Positions 9,861 to 21,204 of a stretch of 35,322 bases of DNA are shown piece after piece (positions within the stretch are counted from its first letter, which is position 1; each line of letters starts with the position of its first letter). This DNA is from Beroe ovata (Eukaryota; Ctenophora; Nuda; Beroida; Beroidae), in NCBI GenBank assembly GCA_946803715.1, contig CAMPET010000349.1, positions 1 to 35,322 of the forward strand. The letters run 5' to 3'. The notes beneath the pieces were generated by a model. It saw only the letters and a list, made by a program, of their open reading frames with translations, had not been told where the DNA came from and made no database searches. The position numbers and the translations under genes are program-made.

Positions 9861-10688
9861 GATACAAATACAGGGGCAACAAATGGAATGATTTTAATCC
9901 AGAATGATGTTGTACATTGAAAGCATTTTCTCCAATTAAAGACTAAAAACTGTTTCAATTGTCTGAGTTCGCAATTAGAGGAATACCAGAAATTTCCTTC
10001 AAATTCTAAATAACTATGCAACTCTTAAAAATAACCCCTCTCCAAATGTTGATTTTAATCCAAGTCTTAAATTCATCGGTACAATTATTATACATGAGAG
10101 CTTCATGAGTTCATCACGCAGCTAACCATTCCTGATACTCGAACTAGGTAACCATACCAAGGCTTATAATTGCAATATTTTAGCATTTTGGTGATAAGAG
10201 TTATGATAGCATCACCCCAGCCCTTGTGGTATTATTGCACCTTTAAAGTGAATAGTAGCCTTACCAGAAGACCTGTGTTGTAATCATTCTGCGTGCAAAA
10301 TGCACAGAAATCATGATGTTACAAACATCAGAGTTTCTCGCATCCATTGGAGATCTAGTAACCGAGTTCAGTATTTACGCAGTGAGGAGTATGACAACTT
10401 GTCACTGACAAGAGTCGGTGGAACATCCTCCTATCTCTCACTTCACTCTACAACATGGGAGAATGGATGACCCGATTGGCCCTGTCACATCTGCAAAGAG
10501 TTCCATGAGCAATTTCGTCGTGGACAAAATCAGACTCGTCCATGTAATTCTACCCTCACCCAAAATCTTTCCCAAACCCTGACTCTTTATCAGCCTACCC
10601 AATTCAGGTTGAGTGTTACTGTTTAGTAAGGGTCAGGGATTAGTCTACCTATTGTTCTATTGGGATAACCATAGCAACTGTTTAGATT
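9861..10688. promoter_or_regulatory. Intergenic region upstream of RSPH14
   Basis: No exon recognised. It separates the minus-strand putative secreted-protein gene from the RSPH14 start codon and would contain the RSPH14 promoter and 5' UTR. No TATA box is obvious near the start. No motif I can name with confidence. Confidence 0.3.
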
Positions 10689-13600
10689 ATGGCAACAACA
10701 CGCATAACCACAGCACTTCCACCAACTATAGACATTACCAAAGCAGAGCTAGCCTATGGAGAGCACATGCTACCAAAACTTGTAAGTTGATTAATGTTAT
10801 TGAAATTGTCTGTGTAGCCTCCTTTGATTTTGTGCCATATGAATGGCTCCTGAGTTAATGGGTTATTTCTTGTCTCGTACTAACTCCCTTTCCTCCCTAT
10901 CTCAGAACAGACAACTCCAAGATGAAACTCTGATCACCAGACAGCGTGCTCTTAATGCACTCTGTGATGTTCTGCATAATCCAGAACATGTCAGCGCCGC
11001 TCTCAAAGTTGGTAAGTGTATGCCCCTCTAAATCGGGCTACTGATTTTGCCATTATCTGCATAGCACATTGGTTCACAGCACCCTGTTGTTATGATATTG
11101 CGTCTTTTGCGCCGATTGCACGCCGATACGTCGCAAATTGGGACAGCTAGCCATTTTTCTCAACTTTCTGGAACGCGCGTAAAAAAACTTGCGGTACTGT
11201 CTGCGCGTTTCTACGGGAATTTTTGTCCGTCGTCTTGTCTTTCGCGCGCATACTCTGAGCCGCGCAATTCGTCATTTCTCCGTCTTATTCAGGAATGGCA
11301 AAAAGTTTAAAAAAGCTTCTCGGAGATTCAGATGGGACGGTGCGATGGAAAGCCACAGAAGTTTTGTTGATATGCTCAAACCACGCTATCGGAAGAGACT
11401 CTATACTTGAGTTTGGCCTCATCCAGCCAATCTCAGCGCTATTTGATGACAAACATGACGATGCTAGACTGATGTCACATAGGTTAGATTGATGACAGTA
11501 TACTATGATATTTCTGCCTATAGAAAGCTTCTCTTCATTCTAGAACAATCCCATTTTGTTTCAGAGCCATTGAGAGCGTCAGTCACACTGTAAATGGAGC
11601 TCAGGGAATTGTAAACGCTAACTTGATCGCCAAACTAGTGGAAAAGTTAAAAACTGAAACTGACGAGATTAAGGTTAGGTTCGAATAGTTAAACTAAACA
11701 TAGTTTGAAAAGCTAGTCAGTCTCAAGCAATTAGCAGTTTTGAGAACTAGGTGGAGTTATCCACTAAATAGAAGGATTTTTCTCACAAAAAGAGGCGATT
11801 TAACCCGGACCTCATTATTTCTCTAGGAGTTGGTGCTTGACACACTTCACTATTGTATGAAGGTCGACACAGCACAAGCACTCACAGCTGGAGCTATGGA
11901 AGTGTTCACCACACTTCTTAAACACGATTCCTGGCAGATACGAGGCAAAGCTGCTAGAGATATCATGGATATCAGGTTTGTATCTAGCAGGGTTACACTT
12001 GATCAGTGATCACAGCCAATGAAATATCGGTAATGATGCCACGTGTTCCTATCACGTGTTATCACGTGTTTCAGCTTCCCTCTCGACGGAAAGAAGTGCG
12101 CAGTAAAGGTTGGATGTATCCCTGTGCTGGTTAGCTTACTTTCAGATGGGAGTTGCCATGTTAAAGCCCAGGCAGCGGGTGCCTTAATGAGGTAAATAAC
12201 CAGCTTAGTCATGTTTCAGCGCCGGAGCACTGTTTATTCGCTAATAGTAGTCCCAAGTTATAGTCTCTGGTAGTCTCTAGACTCTCCTAGACCTGTCGTG
12301 ATATCTGTCGTGATATTTTTCTCGCCCGATACTCTATCTTGTTCATAATCACAGTGGTCAAGCGATCATCCGTTCCCCGCGTAATCCTTAGACGTTTAGG
12401 TATGAACCAGTCCGTATATCTCAATACAACCACAAGGCTACCAGTCAAGACAACCACTACGACCCCAAGCACTGCGGTGTATATGGTGTAGGGGTTGTTT
12501 GGTATTGTCGGCATGGTAACCGGGTCGCTCCCTCGAATAAGAAGGAAAATTGCCGTCTGCTCAGGAGGGACGGAAGTGGTGTCATGAGCTGTGGCAACCA
12601 CTGTTGTAGGGATTTCTCTGCAGATACCGCTGAGATTGAGATGGGGTGTGCAAGGGATTTCGATAGATGAGACAAAGCCGTGTTCCTCAACTCCAAACCC
12701 ATCGTTACACACAACAGTAATACTGTCTCCGAGCAGGAAAAACGGTACACTCGTTTCGACTTTACCATTCCTGGCAGCAGTATCGTTTAGTCGACATGCT
12801 TGTGAAACTTCTGGTATCATCAAGAGCTCTGTGGATAGTGATATTTGGAGACGCGATTCAGAGGACAGGCCAGAGAGTGTTATGGAGCAGCTTCGATAAT
12901 ACCTCTCCTCCGATTTTAGTGTTATGAGATTGTCCCTTCCCACCTTGGAACAAGGAGCCAGTTGAATTTTTGGTGAATCCTGTGGCCACATAAGGCATAG
13001 AGGTTCCGTTGTTTGTGAGCTAGCTTCTTCAGATATTAGGACCGTCACCCCCAATTCGAGCAGGTCGGGTCTCGGCGGGCGACCCGTCTTGATATTCCAT
13101 TTCCTCGCATGGGATATGTCACATGGTCTCCAGAACACGGTGTTTGGATCTGGACTTCGCTGTAAACACTCCGTGTTTTTGTGTATGTAGAAGCTTGCAC
13201 CTCGTGTTGATAGAGCTTCTATCATGCCATCCCCGCACAGCCCACCATTGATACAGCTCTTTGAGAAAGTCATCACTTCTCCCGAGACTGTCTTCACACG
13301 AGTGACATCACCCGGGAAAAGGTAGCAAAGCTTCGCCCTGAGATCGAATGAGAAGATTTGGCAGTTGTCCGTTAAGTTGCAGTAGTACCAGCATTTTTCG
13401 AGAGTTCCGGTAGGGAGAGGGTTATAGAGTAATTTCTGTAGAGCTGGCCGCTCGCCAAGATTGTAGCATTGGACCAATCTTTTGTTTAAAGGGTCGATGG
13501 GTTCTGCTGTTGCTGGCTATATTCAAGGGAAGTGGAATCGTGAGATATAAAATAATGGAGATACTAAAGTTTTTATGTTTCCTGTGTTATGCATCATGAT

Positions 13601-15239
13601 TCATGGCTGCTCTCACCGTGATGTTTTGGCGTCTGAACGTAACGGGTTGAGTTGTTGCGTGCCGTTCATTGCCTCCCATGACAAGTTTTTCTAGGTAAGG
13701 ATGCCCCTGTTGGAACCTCTCATTAACAAGCTCCTCCAACGGTCTGGATGTTCCCATTGCTCGCCAAAACGAAGTAGTACTTTTACTATTCGATGTGAAA
13801 GTTAAATCGAAACGCATGTTCTGTTGAGATTGTCGGGGATATGGTAATGGAAGTTTACGATATGCTTCCGTCATTGGTAGTAGAAGTTGGCTGACTGTCC
13901 AAATGAGGGCGAAAATCGATGTCGAGTAAGACATATCCACGAAAACCACGAGAAATTCACTGAGCACAAAAATGAAATCCACAGTTCTTTTAACTGCACA
14001 TTCTTCATTTTTCACGCGAACAAAAGACAAGAACTTTCCCACCGAACTTAATTTAATATTTTTGTCATAAATCATGGCGTGCTTTTGTTCTAAAGAAGTC
14101 TCTATTGTATGTTAGGTCTTGCGCGTGGGTCGAATCTTAGAGCAAGATTGCGATTCGGATTACATTGCTATTTCACAACCACTGTTACACATGACCGTCA
14201 TCTAATGACTAATCATTGTGTGTTTGATCACAGTATTGGCATAACGACAGAGGGGAAGCAGGAGTCCCTGAAAGCCGGGGCTGTGGACGCCCTTATGTCA
14301 CTTCTCCAATCAGATGACGCTGACGACGTGAGGTTGAATGTGATCAAGGTAAGATCTGCACTGTAATTATTCATACTGATGATCTCTCTCTGTGACGCTT
14401 GTCAAGATGTAGTATTGTTGCAGGCCATTACAATGCTGGCTGAAGCACCACAANATCCACAGTTCTTTTAACTGCACATTCTTCATTCTTCACGCGAACA
14501 AAAGACAAGAACTTTCCCATCGAACTTAATTTAATATTTTTGTCATAAATCATGGCGTGTTTTTGTTCTAAAGAAGTCTCTATTGTATGGTGGGTCTTGC
14601 GCGTGAGCCGAATCTTAGAGCAAGATTGCGATTCGGATTACATTGCTATTACACAACCAGTGTGACACATGGCCACTGTGACACATGGCCATACCGTCAT
14701 CTAATGACTAATCATCTAATGGCCGTCATCTCATGACTAATCATTGTGTGATCACAGTATTGGCATAACGACGGAGGGGAAGCAGGAGTCCCTGAAAGCC
14801 GGGGCTGTGGACGCCCTCATGTCACTTCTCCAATCAGATGACGCTGATGACGTGAGGTTGAATGTGATTAAGGTAAGATCTGCACTGTAATTATTTAGAT
14901 CATACTGATGATCCCTCTCTGTGACGCTTGTCAAGATGTAGTATTGTTGCAGGCCATTACAATGCTGGCTGAAGCACCACAAGGACGACAGCAACTCGCT
15001 GAAATTGTTCCCGTGGTAAGTTGGACAATGAACTGGGAGGAAAAACAATGGAATTAACATACCTACTGTTATGTAAAATTTGTTATGGCATATATCATTA
15101 TCAATCATGTAGTTCTTTTTGAGATATTAGATTCGAATCCCCGTCATCATTTCAGCTGGAACAGATTCAGAGCGCAGCCGGTCCTATGATTCAGAAAGTT
15201 GCCTCTACTGCCATTAAAGTAATCACATGGAAGCCGTGA
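10689..15239 (+). CDS. RSPH14: Radial spoke head 14 homolog (RSPH14/RTDR1), complete, 9 exons
   Basis: Exons 10689-10781, 10906-11011, 11293-11482, 11565-11673, 11827-11975, 12075-12191, 14758-14872 (near-identical copy at 14234-14348), 14953-15015 and 15156-15239 give 341 aa, close to the vertebrate length of about 348. Every junction has a GT donor and AG acceptor and phases agree. Recognisable stretches: ITTALPPTIDITKAELAYGEH at the N-terminus, TRQRALNALCDVLHNPEH, an armadillo-type HVKAQAAGALM segment, VRLNVIK/AITMLAEAPQGRQQL and the C-terminal IKVITWKP. The family is armadillo-repeat-like and belongs to radial spokes of motile cilia and flagella. Intron 6 holds a gene on the opposite strand. 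Exon 7 and the start of exon 8 appear twice because of an assembly overlap; counting them once keeps the frame and expected length. Three CACGTG words sit just upstream of the exon 6 acceptor. Confidence 0.93.
12287..13934 (-). CDS. Single-pass membrane receptor-like protein, nested in RSPH14 intron 6
   Basis: Two exons: 13934-13617 and 13516-12287 (donor GTGAGA, acceptor AATATAG, phase 0), giving 515 aa. The start MSYSTSIFALIWTVSQLLLP is a good signal peptide; an in-frame ATG at 14075 would bury it and is less likely. The ectodomain has a PAN/apple-like Cys cluster (about 148-173: KCWYYC...CQIFSFDL...LCYLF), a ricin-B-lectin-like section (about 214-309: FYIHKNTECLQ, VFWRPCDISHARKWNI, LCLMWPQDSPKIQLAPC) and a Sushi/CCP-like module (about 347-405: CRLND...VVCNDGFGV...IPCTP...GIC). 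A transmembrane helix at about 452-472 (LGVVVVVLTGSLVVVL) is followed by a ~43-residue basic tail (WFIPKRLRITRG) with no kinase or ITAM seen. Likely a cell-surface receptor or adhesion protein; domain names are by pattern and the ricin-like call is the least certain. It is fully contained within the host intron on the opposite strand. Confidence 0.8.
13977..14453. repeat. First copy of an overlap block (probable haplotype duplication)
   Basis: This block matches 14455-14982 almost base for base, starting ATCCACAGTTCTTTTAACTG, and stops at the single N at 14454. It contains the upstream region of the nested gene, RSPH14 exon 7 (14234-14348) and the first 30 nt of exon 8 (14424-14453). Differences are scattered substitutions plus about 51 extra bp in the second copy (a CACATGGCC/CTAATGACTAATCAT expansion). 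The geometry, a left contig ending inside sequence that the right contig repeats, indicates unmerged allelic contig ends. Confidence 0.85.
14455..14982. repeat. Second copy of the overlap block
   Basis: Second allele-like copy, beginning directly after the N at 14454 and running into the unique continuation of RSPH14 exon 8 and intron 8. It carries the intact downstream gene. Exon 7 here (14758-14872) differs from the first copy only by silent changes (for example the GAC/GAT and ATC/ATT codons), as expected for two functional alleles. Confidence 0.85.
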
Positions 15240-15806
15240 TCATGTGCAATGTGGCATTTTACTCATGTACCAAGATCCCCGCTACCCTTTCCAACTTTAT
15301 TTTGATCCAAATACACAGGCGACCTTCAGGCTTCAGCCTGGGCCTTTTACTTACAGTCCCTTAATTACGAGTTACGAGCAAAGGCATTGTCTTCGAATTC
15401 AATTCTCAATGGAATTTAAAATCAGACAGAACTTTTACAATAATACTTGGCACCTGCATTTGCACTATGAGTATGATTAATTGATTAATTGCTGTGTGCA
15501 AGTGCAAGTGCATAGTATTAGTACACTGTAAATTTGTAAATACACCCACTGAGATGATGATATATGATATTTGTCGTTTTATAATGACATAACTGATAAC
15601 CAGATAACATTAACATTAGGAAACTGATCGGAAAGGGATGATACAATTACATGACATTCATGACATGTTGAATTTGAAATTGACCCGGCTGTGACGGCTG
15701 TGTTGATCAGCTGCGCGGCGTTGCGCGGCTTCAAATACTGCGCGCGCTGCACGGCTTTACACGATATTTCAGATTCGATCGAATCACTTATGAGTAATGA
15801 AATGAA
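15240..15806. other. Region 3' of RSPH14
   Basis: Holds the presumed 3' UTR of RSPH14 and AT-rich sequence. GC-alternating words (CTGCGCGGCGTTGCGCGGC near 15711) precede the hairpin element and may belong to a wider element. Short open frames here look incidental. Confidence 0.4.
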
Positions 15807-16030
15807 TTGTCGATCGATGATTTTAGACCCTGGCCCTGTCGCGTCGAGAATTTCGTTTTGCGCGCGCGGCTCAAGCTTATTCTCAGATAGACATAGGCTT
15901 GCATCAGCGGTCTAGCTTCGCCTTGTCTGGCGATGCTAAACTGCTGATGCAAGCCGCGAAGTTTGAGAATAAGTTTGCGCCGCGCGCGCGCAAAACGAAA
16001 TTCTCGACAGGGTCTATCATCGATCGACAA
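15807..16030. mobile_element. 224-bp hairpin MITE
   Basis: Arms at 15807-15885 and 15964-16030 are inverted complements: TTGTCGATCGATGA... on the left against ...TCATCGATCGACAA on the right, including the TTTCGTTTTGCGCGCGCG core and TTATTCTCA/TGAGAATAAG inner ends. The left arm has about 12 extra bases. The loop contains a second inverted pair (TTGTCTGGCGATGC inside, GCTTCGCCAGACAA just outside the right arm, to 16044), suggesting nested insertion or recombination between copies. No coding capacity. The right arm matches the 8.5-kb copy closely; no clear target-site duplication was found. Confidence 0.75.
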
Positions 16031-16468
16031 GCTTCGCCAGACAATCAAATGAAAAAAGCGCGAAACGTGTTCATACTTCATAACCTGAACCAGCTGACAT
16101 GACCACCCCTAATGTAAACATTGTTATGAGCAGCAAGATCCAAATGAATCACACCACGATAAATTTGGAAATTGCTTGTTAATTATATTTTCACACTGAG
16201 TGGGTACTGCGTAGTGGACTGAAGAAATCTGGCAATTATCAGTCAAATATTTATTTACAACATCTACAAGCCCAAGAAATGATCATGATATTCATAGATA
16301 CCTCAAACAAATTTTTGTGTTTAATGTGTGTTGTAATTCATGTCCCAACAAGCAATATAATGTGGATCAGTCACTGTTATTAATTCTTACACCAAATACC
16401 AATATGATATGAAATCTCCAGTTCCATCTTCAGTTTGTCCTGATGATTTAGGTCTTGATTGAAACAAT

Positions 16469-17163
16469 TCAAATTGTTTTAATGTATTCCTTGAAATCAT
16501 CACTATCAAGCATCAGCTGTGCTGCATTTGATTCAGCTACTTTCTTTTTCTGACCCATCTCACCCTGGATTGAGAAATTTAATTTACTAGGTTCTTGAAA
16601 ACCATGTCTTTCTGAAATATTGCTGTCTTATGAATTAACTTTTTCATGCTTCAGGACAATAGCCAAAGTTTAAGAAAGAGTAGGTACTAGGTATATTATC
16701 ATACCTTCACAGTTATTGTCTTATGCTTTGTTATATGTAATGTGGCTGTTGTAACCCAGTAAGTACCACCACACTTGACTGTTGAGTACTCAGGAAGCTT
16801 ATGTCCCCTAATTTGTAGCATATGATGGAGTGCATTCTTGGGTCCATCAGGTACAAACTCAGCTTCTTTTTCATGATCAGATTCTGTCACAACTACATAG
16901 TCATTCTCATCTGAAATCATAAGGTTATGCCTAGAATCAAGCTGATGCTCATTAAAGAAGATAATGGGATGATGTTGATTCATACTTGTCAACTCATTGA
17001 TCACATGTTGAAATAAACAATGCAAATTTACCTCTTGTTGATAATGGCACAATGAAGCTCTTCAACCACTCTGAAAGCAATATATTATGAGACTTAGTTT
17101 GAAGATACAAATAGTGTGGAAGAAATTGCATTTCTGTTCAAACTCACGTTTCTCTGATTGCAT
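16469..17163 (-). CDS. Small single-dsRBM protein, complete, 4 exons (118 aa)
   Basis: Minus-strand exons 17163-17148, 17070-17032, 16910-16705 and 16564-16469, with donors GTGAGT, GTAAAT and GTATGA and TTTCAG/TCCAG acceptors. Phases 1, 1 and 0 agree, giving ATG to TGA with an in-frame TAA upstream of the ATG. The C-terminal two thirds (about 41-106) is a double-stranded RNA-binding motif: GPKNALHHMLQIRGHKLPEY (helix 1 and the LP-Y element), TYWVTTATLHI (strand) and, across the last splice junction, GQKKKVAESNAAQLML (the basic KKxAExxAA helix 2). The N-terminus is short and acidic (TESDHEKEAEF) with no enzymatic domain. It should bind dsRNA or structured RNA; it may be an accessory or regulatory factor. 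I cannot assign an ortholog. It converges with RSPH14 and lies head-to-head with the region upstream of NFS1. Confidence 0.8.
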
Positions 17164-17826
17164 AATACATTAACTTTTGCACTATCTTCTATTGCATTTG
17201 CTAGGCGAATTTGTGTTTTGAGTCACAGGGAAATACACTTATTCCCAATCAAAGCAAAAATAATTCATTGCAAAAAAACATAGTACAATCATAGTTTTTG
17301 CTAAACACTGACCAGCAACAATGAAACAAATGAAACGTCTTCAACTGACAGGCAACTGTGAGTCATGTACACTGAACAGCGAACATGTGCAATTTGACTG
17401 TTATTGTAAGTCAATTCTTTCAGCTGTAGTGTGATGTAAGTTGATCTTTCATATTTTATGATTGACTACTCTCTGCTGTCTGTGTGTAATGTGTGTCTGA
17501 TCTGTCTGTATGTACTGTTACTGTGAGTGTGTCTGTATTTAAATCTTTATTCAAGAGACTTCAGCTGTGCGGAGTCCTAACCCAGTACAAACAAATGCAT
17601 AGCAGCGAGTGTAAAAGCAAAAACAATTCAGCCTGCAGCATTAGCCGACTATAATAACAGTAGTATTAGCATGTACTATACTTCTGCTAGTATAAACGTA
17701 CCTAGTGTTAAAGTTTTACAGCATCAATAGATATATGAAAAAGGCAGATAATGAGTGCTCATTATGTATTAACACGGTAGTTTGCATCTGTTATGATATG
17801 AAGCAGTCATTAGCATTTCATGCAGA
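17164..17826. promoter_or_regulatory. Intergenic region upstream of the dsRBM gene
   Basis: AT-rich and without a supported exon. It starts immediately upstream of the dsRBM start codon and should contain its promoter. Short TGTGTGT/CTGTCTGT stretches lie at about 17475-17540. Confidence 0.35.
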
Positions 17827-18192
17827 GTGTACTACGATATGTATATTGTATACCTACAAGTTACAGTAGCACTCTTAAAAAGTGTGGGACAAAACAACGA
17901 ATCGAAAGTTAAGTTTGAGAAGAAAGCTGCAGAATACATAACGGAATGCAATGAATTTCCCTGTATTACGAAGTTTGTACTACGGAATGTATGTATAGTG
18001 TATACAGATGCGAAGTTGATGACAGCCAATAGAGAGGCAGATGAGAGATTCGGTAGCCAACAGGGTTTGATGGAAGCCGTCACGAGGGCTTTAATAGAAT
18101 GTTTTTATGTCTCGGCAGCGATTCTTAGTGTACTGAAACCTACAAACTTCTATATGCTTCGAGGCAAAAAATCACGAACCAATAGAAAGTAG
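17827..18192 (+). CDS. Hypothetical protein frame upstream of NFS1
   Basis: An open frame of 121 codons with protein-like composition, including KSVGQNNESKVKFEKKAAEY and MTANREADERFGSQQGLMEA, ending in a basic tail (RGKKSRTNRK). An acceptor-like GTGTATACAG before 18008 suggests the true structure may be spliced and that the first part (VYLQ) and middle (FVLRNVCIVYTD) may be non-coding. No family recognised. It ends 121 bp before the NFS1 ATG in the same direction. Kept as tentative because the frame is longer than most chance frames nearby. Confidence 0.3.
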   Translation: MYYDMYIVYLQVTVALLKSVGQNNESKVKFEKKAAEYITECNEFPCITKFVLRNVCIVYTDAKLMTANREADERFGSQQGLMEAVTRALIECFYVSAAILSVLKPTNFYMLRGKKSRTNRK

Positions 18193-18312
18193 GGCAGAAG
18201 CAAGAGTTTTATTCTGTATTAATTCTAGGCTCCTTCATAAATCACCCTGTTCATTGTTCAATACTTGTGTACTAATGATCGATTTTCAACTTTTGAGGTT
18301 TTAGCAATTAGC

Positions 18313-21204
18313 ATGGCATGCTTCGCCCGACGCTTGTTCCATCGAACTGGCTGTTTCGTACGTCACAGCAGTAGCAATGTTGCGTATGTGCCAGAAACAA
18401 CAGTACTTCCTGAAGACGGAAGACCTATATACTTAGACTTGCAGGTGATGAATGACTGGAACAATGAATAAATTCATTGAAACACTCATTCCAAATCTAT
18501 ACCTATATCATTGCTATGTAGTCCTCATGACAGCATCCTGACACAATCCGATGCTATAGTTACCGATTCTCTCAGGCAACAACACAGACAGATCCACGCG
18601 TACTGGATGCCATGCTGCCCTACCAGATGGGTCTCTATGGCAACCCTCACTCCAGGACTCACCCGTATGGTTGGGAGACAGAAAAAGCAGTAGAGGTTGC
18701 GAGGGAGCAAGTTGCTAGTTTGATTGGTGAGCGGTGATCCCTAACTATCTGGATTACTTGAATTTTTTCTCATTTGTGTTAGTCATTCGATACGTTTTGT
18801 GCATCTGTAATGATTCCATGTTGTAATCGTCCACAAAGTGCACAAAATATCGTAAATCATGAATTATCCAGGTGCAAACCCGAAAGAAGTTGTATTCACT
18901 TCGGGTGCTACGGAGAGCAACAACATAGCGGTGAAGGGGGTTGCTAAATTCTACCGGAAACGCAAGCAACATGTCATAACTGCAGCAACCGAGCACAAGT
19001 GTGTCCTGGACAGTTGTCGTTACTTGGAGAAAGAGGGATTCCAGGTAAGAGAGAAAGAGAATTTTTGTGGATCTAGACATGGATCTTGTTTTACGGACAA
19101 CCGTCAAGAGTTTCAATCTGTCAATATATAGCTTGGAACACTATTTTATCTCATGAGAAATCGAAAATGAGTACTCTGATCTTAGTTTCTTATTTCCCTC
19201 CCCTAAGGTGACTTACCTCCCTGTTCAATCTAACGGCCTTGTGTGTCTGGAAGAGCTAGAAGCTAGCATACGGCCTGACACAGGTAAGTAGTGATACTTT
19301 TGCTCTATCATCCGTGAATCATTGATATTCTACTGTAACTTTTTCTCTATATTCGATTTGTTGAAGTTGGCATTTCCCAGGCCTGATCTCGATAATGTAC
19401 GTGAACAATGAGATTGGAGTTATCCAGCCTATTCGAGAGATTGGGGAGATGTGCAGAAAACACAAAATATTCTTCCACACTGATGCAGCGCAGGTGTGTT
19501 GAAAACTGATTGAGTTGGTCGTGAGAGGGTTGCTAGTCGCTTGTTGCTATAACAACTGTCAGGTCGCTATGGTGACTGAATGGTTGTTATAACGAGATCT
19601 ATGCCTGTTTACAGGCAGTTGGAAAGGTTCCGGTGGATGTAAACGCGGATAAGATTGATCTCATGTCGATCAGTGGACACAAGATTTACGGACCAAAGGG
19701 TGTCGGAGCTCTGTACGTGAGACGGAGACCTAGAGTGAGACTCGAGGCTCCAATGAGTGGGGGTGAGTGGCCCCAGTGGGAAAACAATGGAATAATGCCA
19801 GGAGAACACTAATTTACACGACTCTTTGGCATAATTTTGTCCTGATTGATCAGAATGCAAATCTTACTATCTTATCCAATATCTCACAGTCAGTAAATAT
19901 TTTTACAGGAGGTCAGGAGCGAGGCATGCGAAGTGGTACTTTACCCACACATCTGTGTGTCGGATTTGGTGCTGCCTGTCAAATAGCCGAACAAGAAATG
20001 AGGTATCTGTGAGGGACGAAGAATCGATAAAAAGATCGTTCATGTTTTGTCCTGGTCACTTTTTTGAATACATATCCCCTTGCAGTTATGACAAAGATTA
20101 CATCACATGGCTGAGTGATCGTTTTGTCTCCAAAGTGACGTCAGAACTCAGTCACGTGGTACAGAATGGTGACGCACACAGTTCCTACCCGGGGTGTGTT
20201 AACCTCTCATTTGCGTTTGTAGAGGGCGAGAGTTTGCTCATGGCTCTCAAAGATGTGGCGCTATCGTCAGGTTTGGAATGCCTAGAATGGCTTTATGTAA
20301 TTCCAGGAGTTAGCGTTTGATGCGTTAGAATTACGACAACTTATGTGCCGAAATTACGGTTGCCGATGTGCTTAACACGCATTTGTGACACGAGTTGCTT
20401 TCCTATCAGGATCCGCTTGTACATCAGCATCACTTGAACCGAGTTATGTGTTGCGAGCTCTTGGTGCTGACGATGATATGGCACATTCATCAATCAGGTA
20501 TTGTTACACGATGTCCATTCTTGTATTCCACGGAAAATAAGAGTTATATTTGGTCCTGCTAAAAGTCTCTGTATTATCGCATATCTGTCACGACTTATCT
20601 CTAAATTTGTGTCTTAATCAAATTTCATGTTTGCTATTTCTGGAAGTTACTTTCTACACATTTCCCGTGACATTGAAAGACGGTTTCACGTTTAAAACGT
20701 CTTCTCTGGTTGGGACATTGCCAAATTACCAAAAAGGTCTTCTCTGTCGTAACAGGAAAACGCGAAAAAATTCTCTGTGGACGCTTCGCGCGAGAAAGTT
20801 ATTTAGCGCGCGGCGGTATGCGCGCGCGAATTGTTTGCCATTCCGTACTTTACTCATATTCGCGCCTTGCGTTGGAGAATCTTGTACCATCTGATGAAAA
20901 TCTCAGATTTGGGTTTGGACGGTTCACGACAGTGGAAGAAATAGATTACGCTGCTGAGAGGACAATTCGACATGTGACAAGACTGAGGGAGATGTCGCCC
21001 CTCTGGGAGATGGTTCAGGTTAGTTTCACTTGAGGAGGTCACGTGATTCAGGGACCTTTGAGCAAGTGAAGTGATCCAGGGATCTTAATTCTACCGGAAA
21101 GTTCGGTTGTCTTAGTAAAGTAAGGTAGAAAGAAGGTTATTCGATTTAAATTCACTTCTTAGGAGGGTATCGATTTGAAGACAATCCAGTGGTCGCAGCA
21201 TTGA
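18313..21204 (+). CDS. NFS1: Mitochondrial cysteine desulfurase NFS1, complete, 11 exons
   Basis: Exons 18313-18444, 18576-18726, 18872-19044, 19208-19283, 19381-19493, 19615-19762, 19909-20002, 20086-20270, 20410-20497, 20907-21018 and 21163-21204; all phases agree and total 437 aa (human about 457). It is a PLP-dependent class V aminotransferase-fold enzyme that converts cysteine to alanine and supplies persulfide sulfur to ISCU for Fe-S cluster assembly. Visible landmarks: an Arg-rich presequence ([11 protein letters not shown]), [31 protein letters not shown]-type TEHKCVLDS (His136), HTDAAQAVGK, the PLP lysine in [10 protein letters not shown] (Lys238), [11 protein letters not shown] and the catalytic cysteine in [11 protein letters not shown] (Cys361) on the mobile loop. 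The C-terminus [12 protein letters not shown]...SQH matches the eukaryotic form. The ATG at 18313 is chosen because it begins the presequence directly. No damage is seen, so the gene should be functional. Confidence 0.97.

Noticed and set aside
14234-14348. Genuine exon duplication in RSPH14
   Set aside because: The whole surrounding ~0.5 kb is duplicated up to a single N, and including both exons would lengthen the protein beyond the family.
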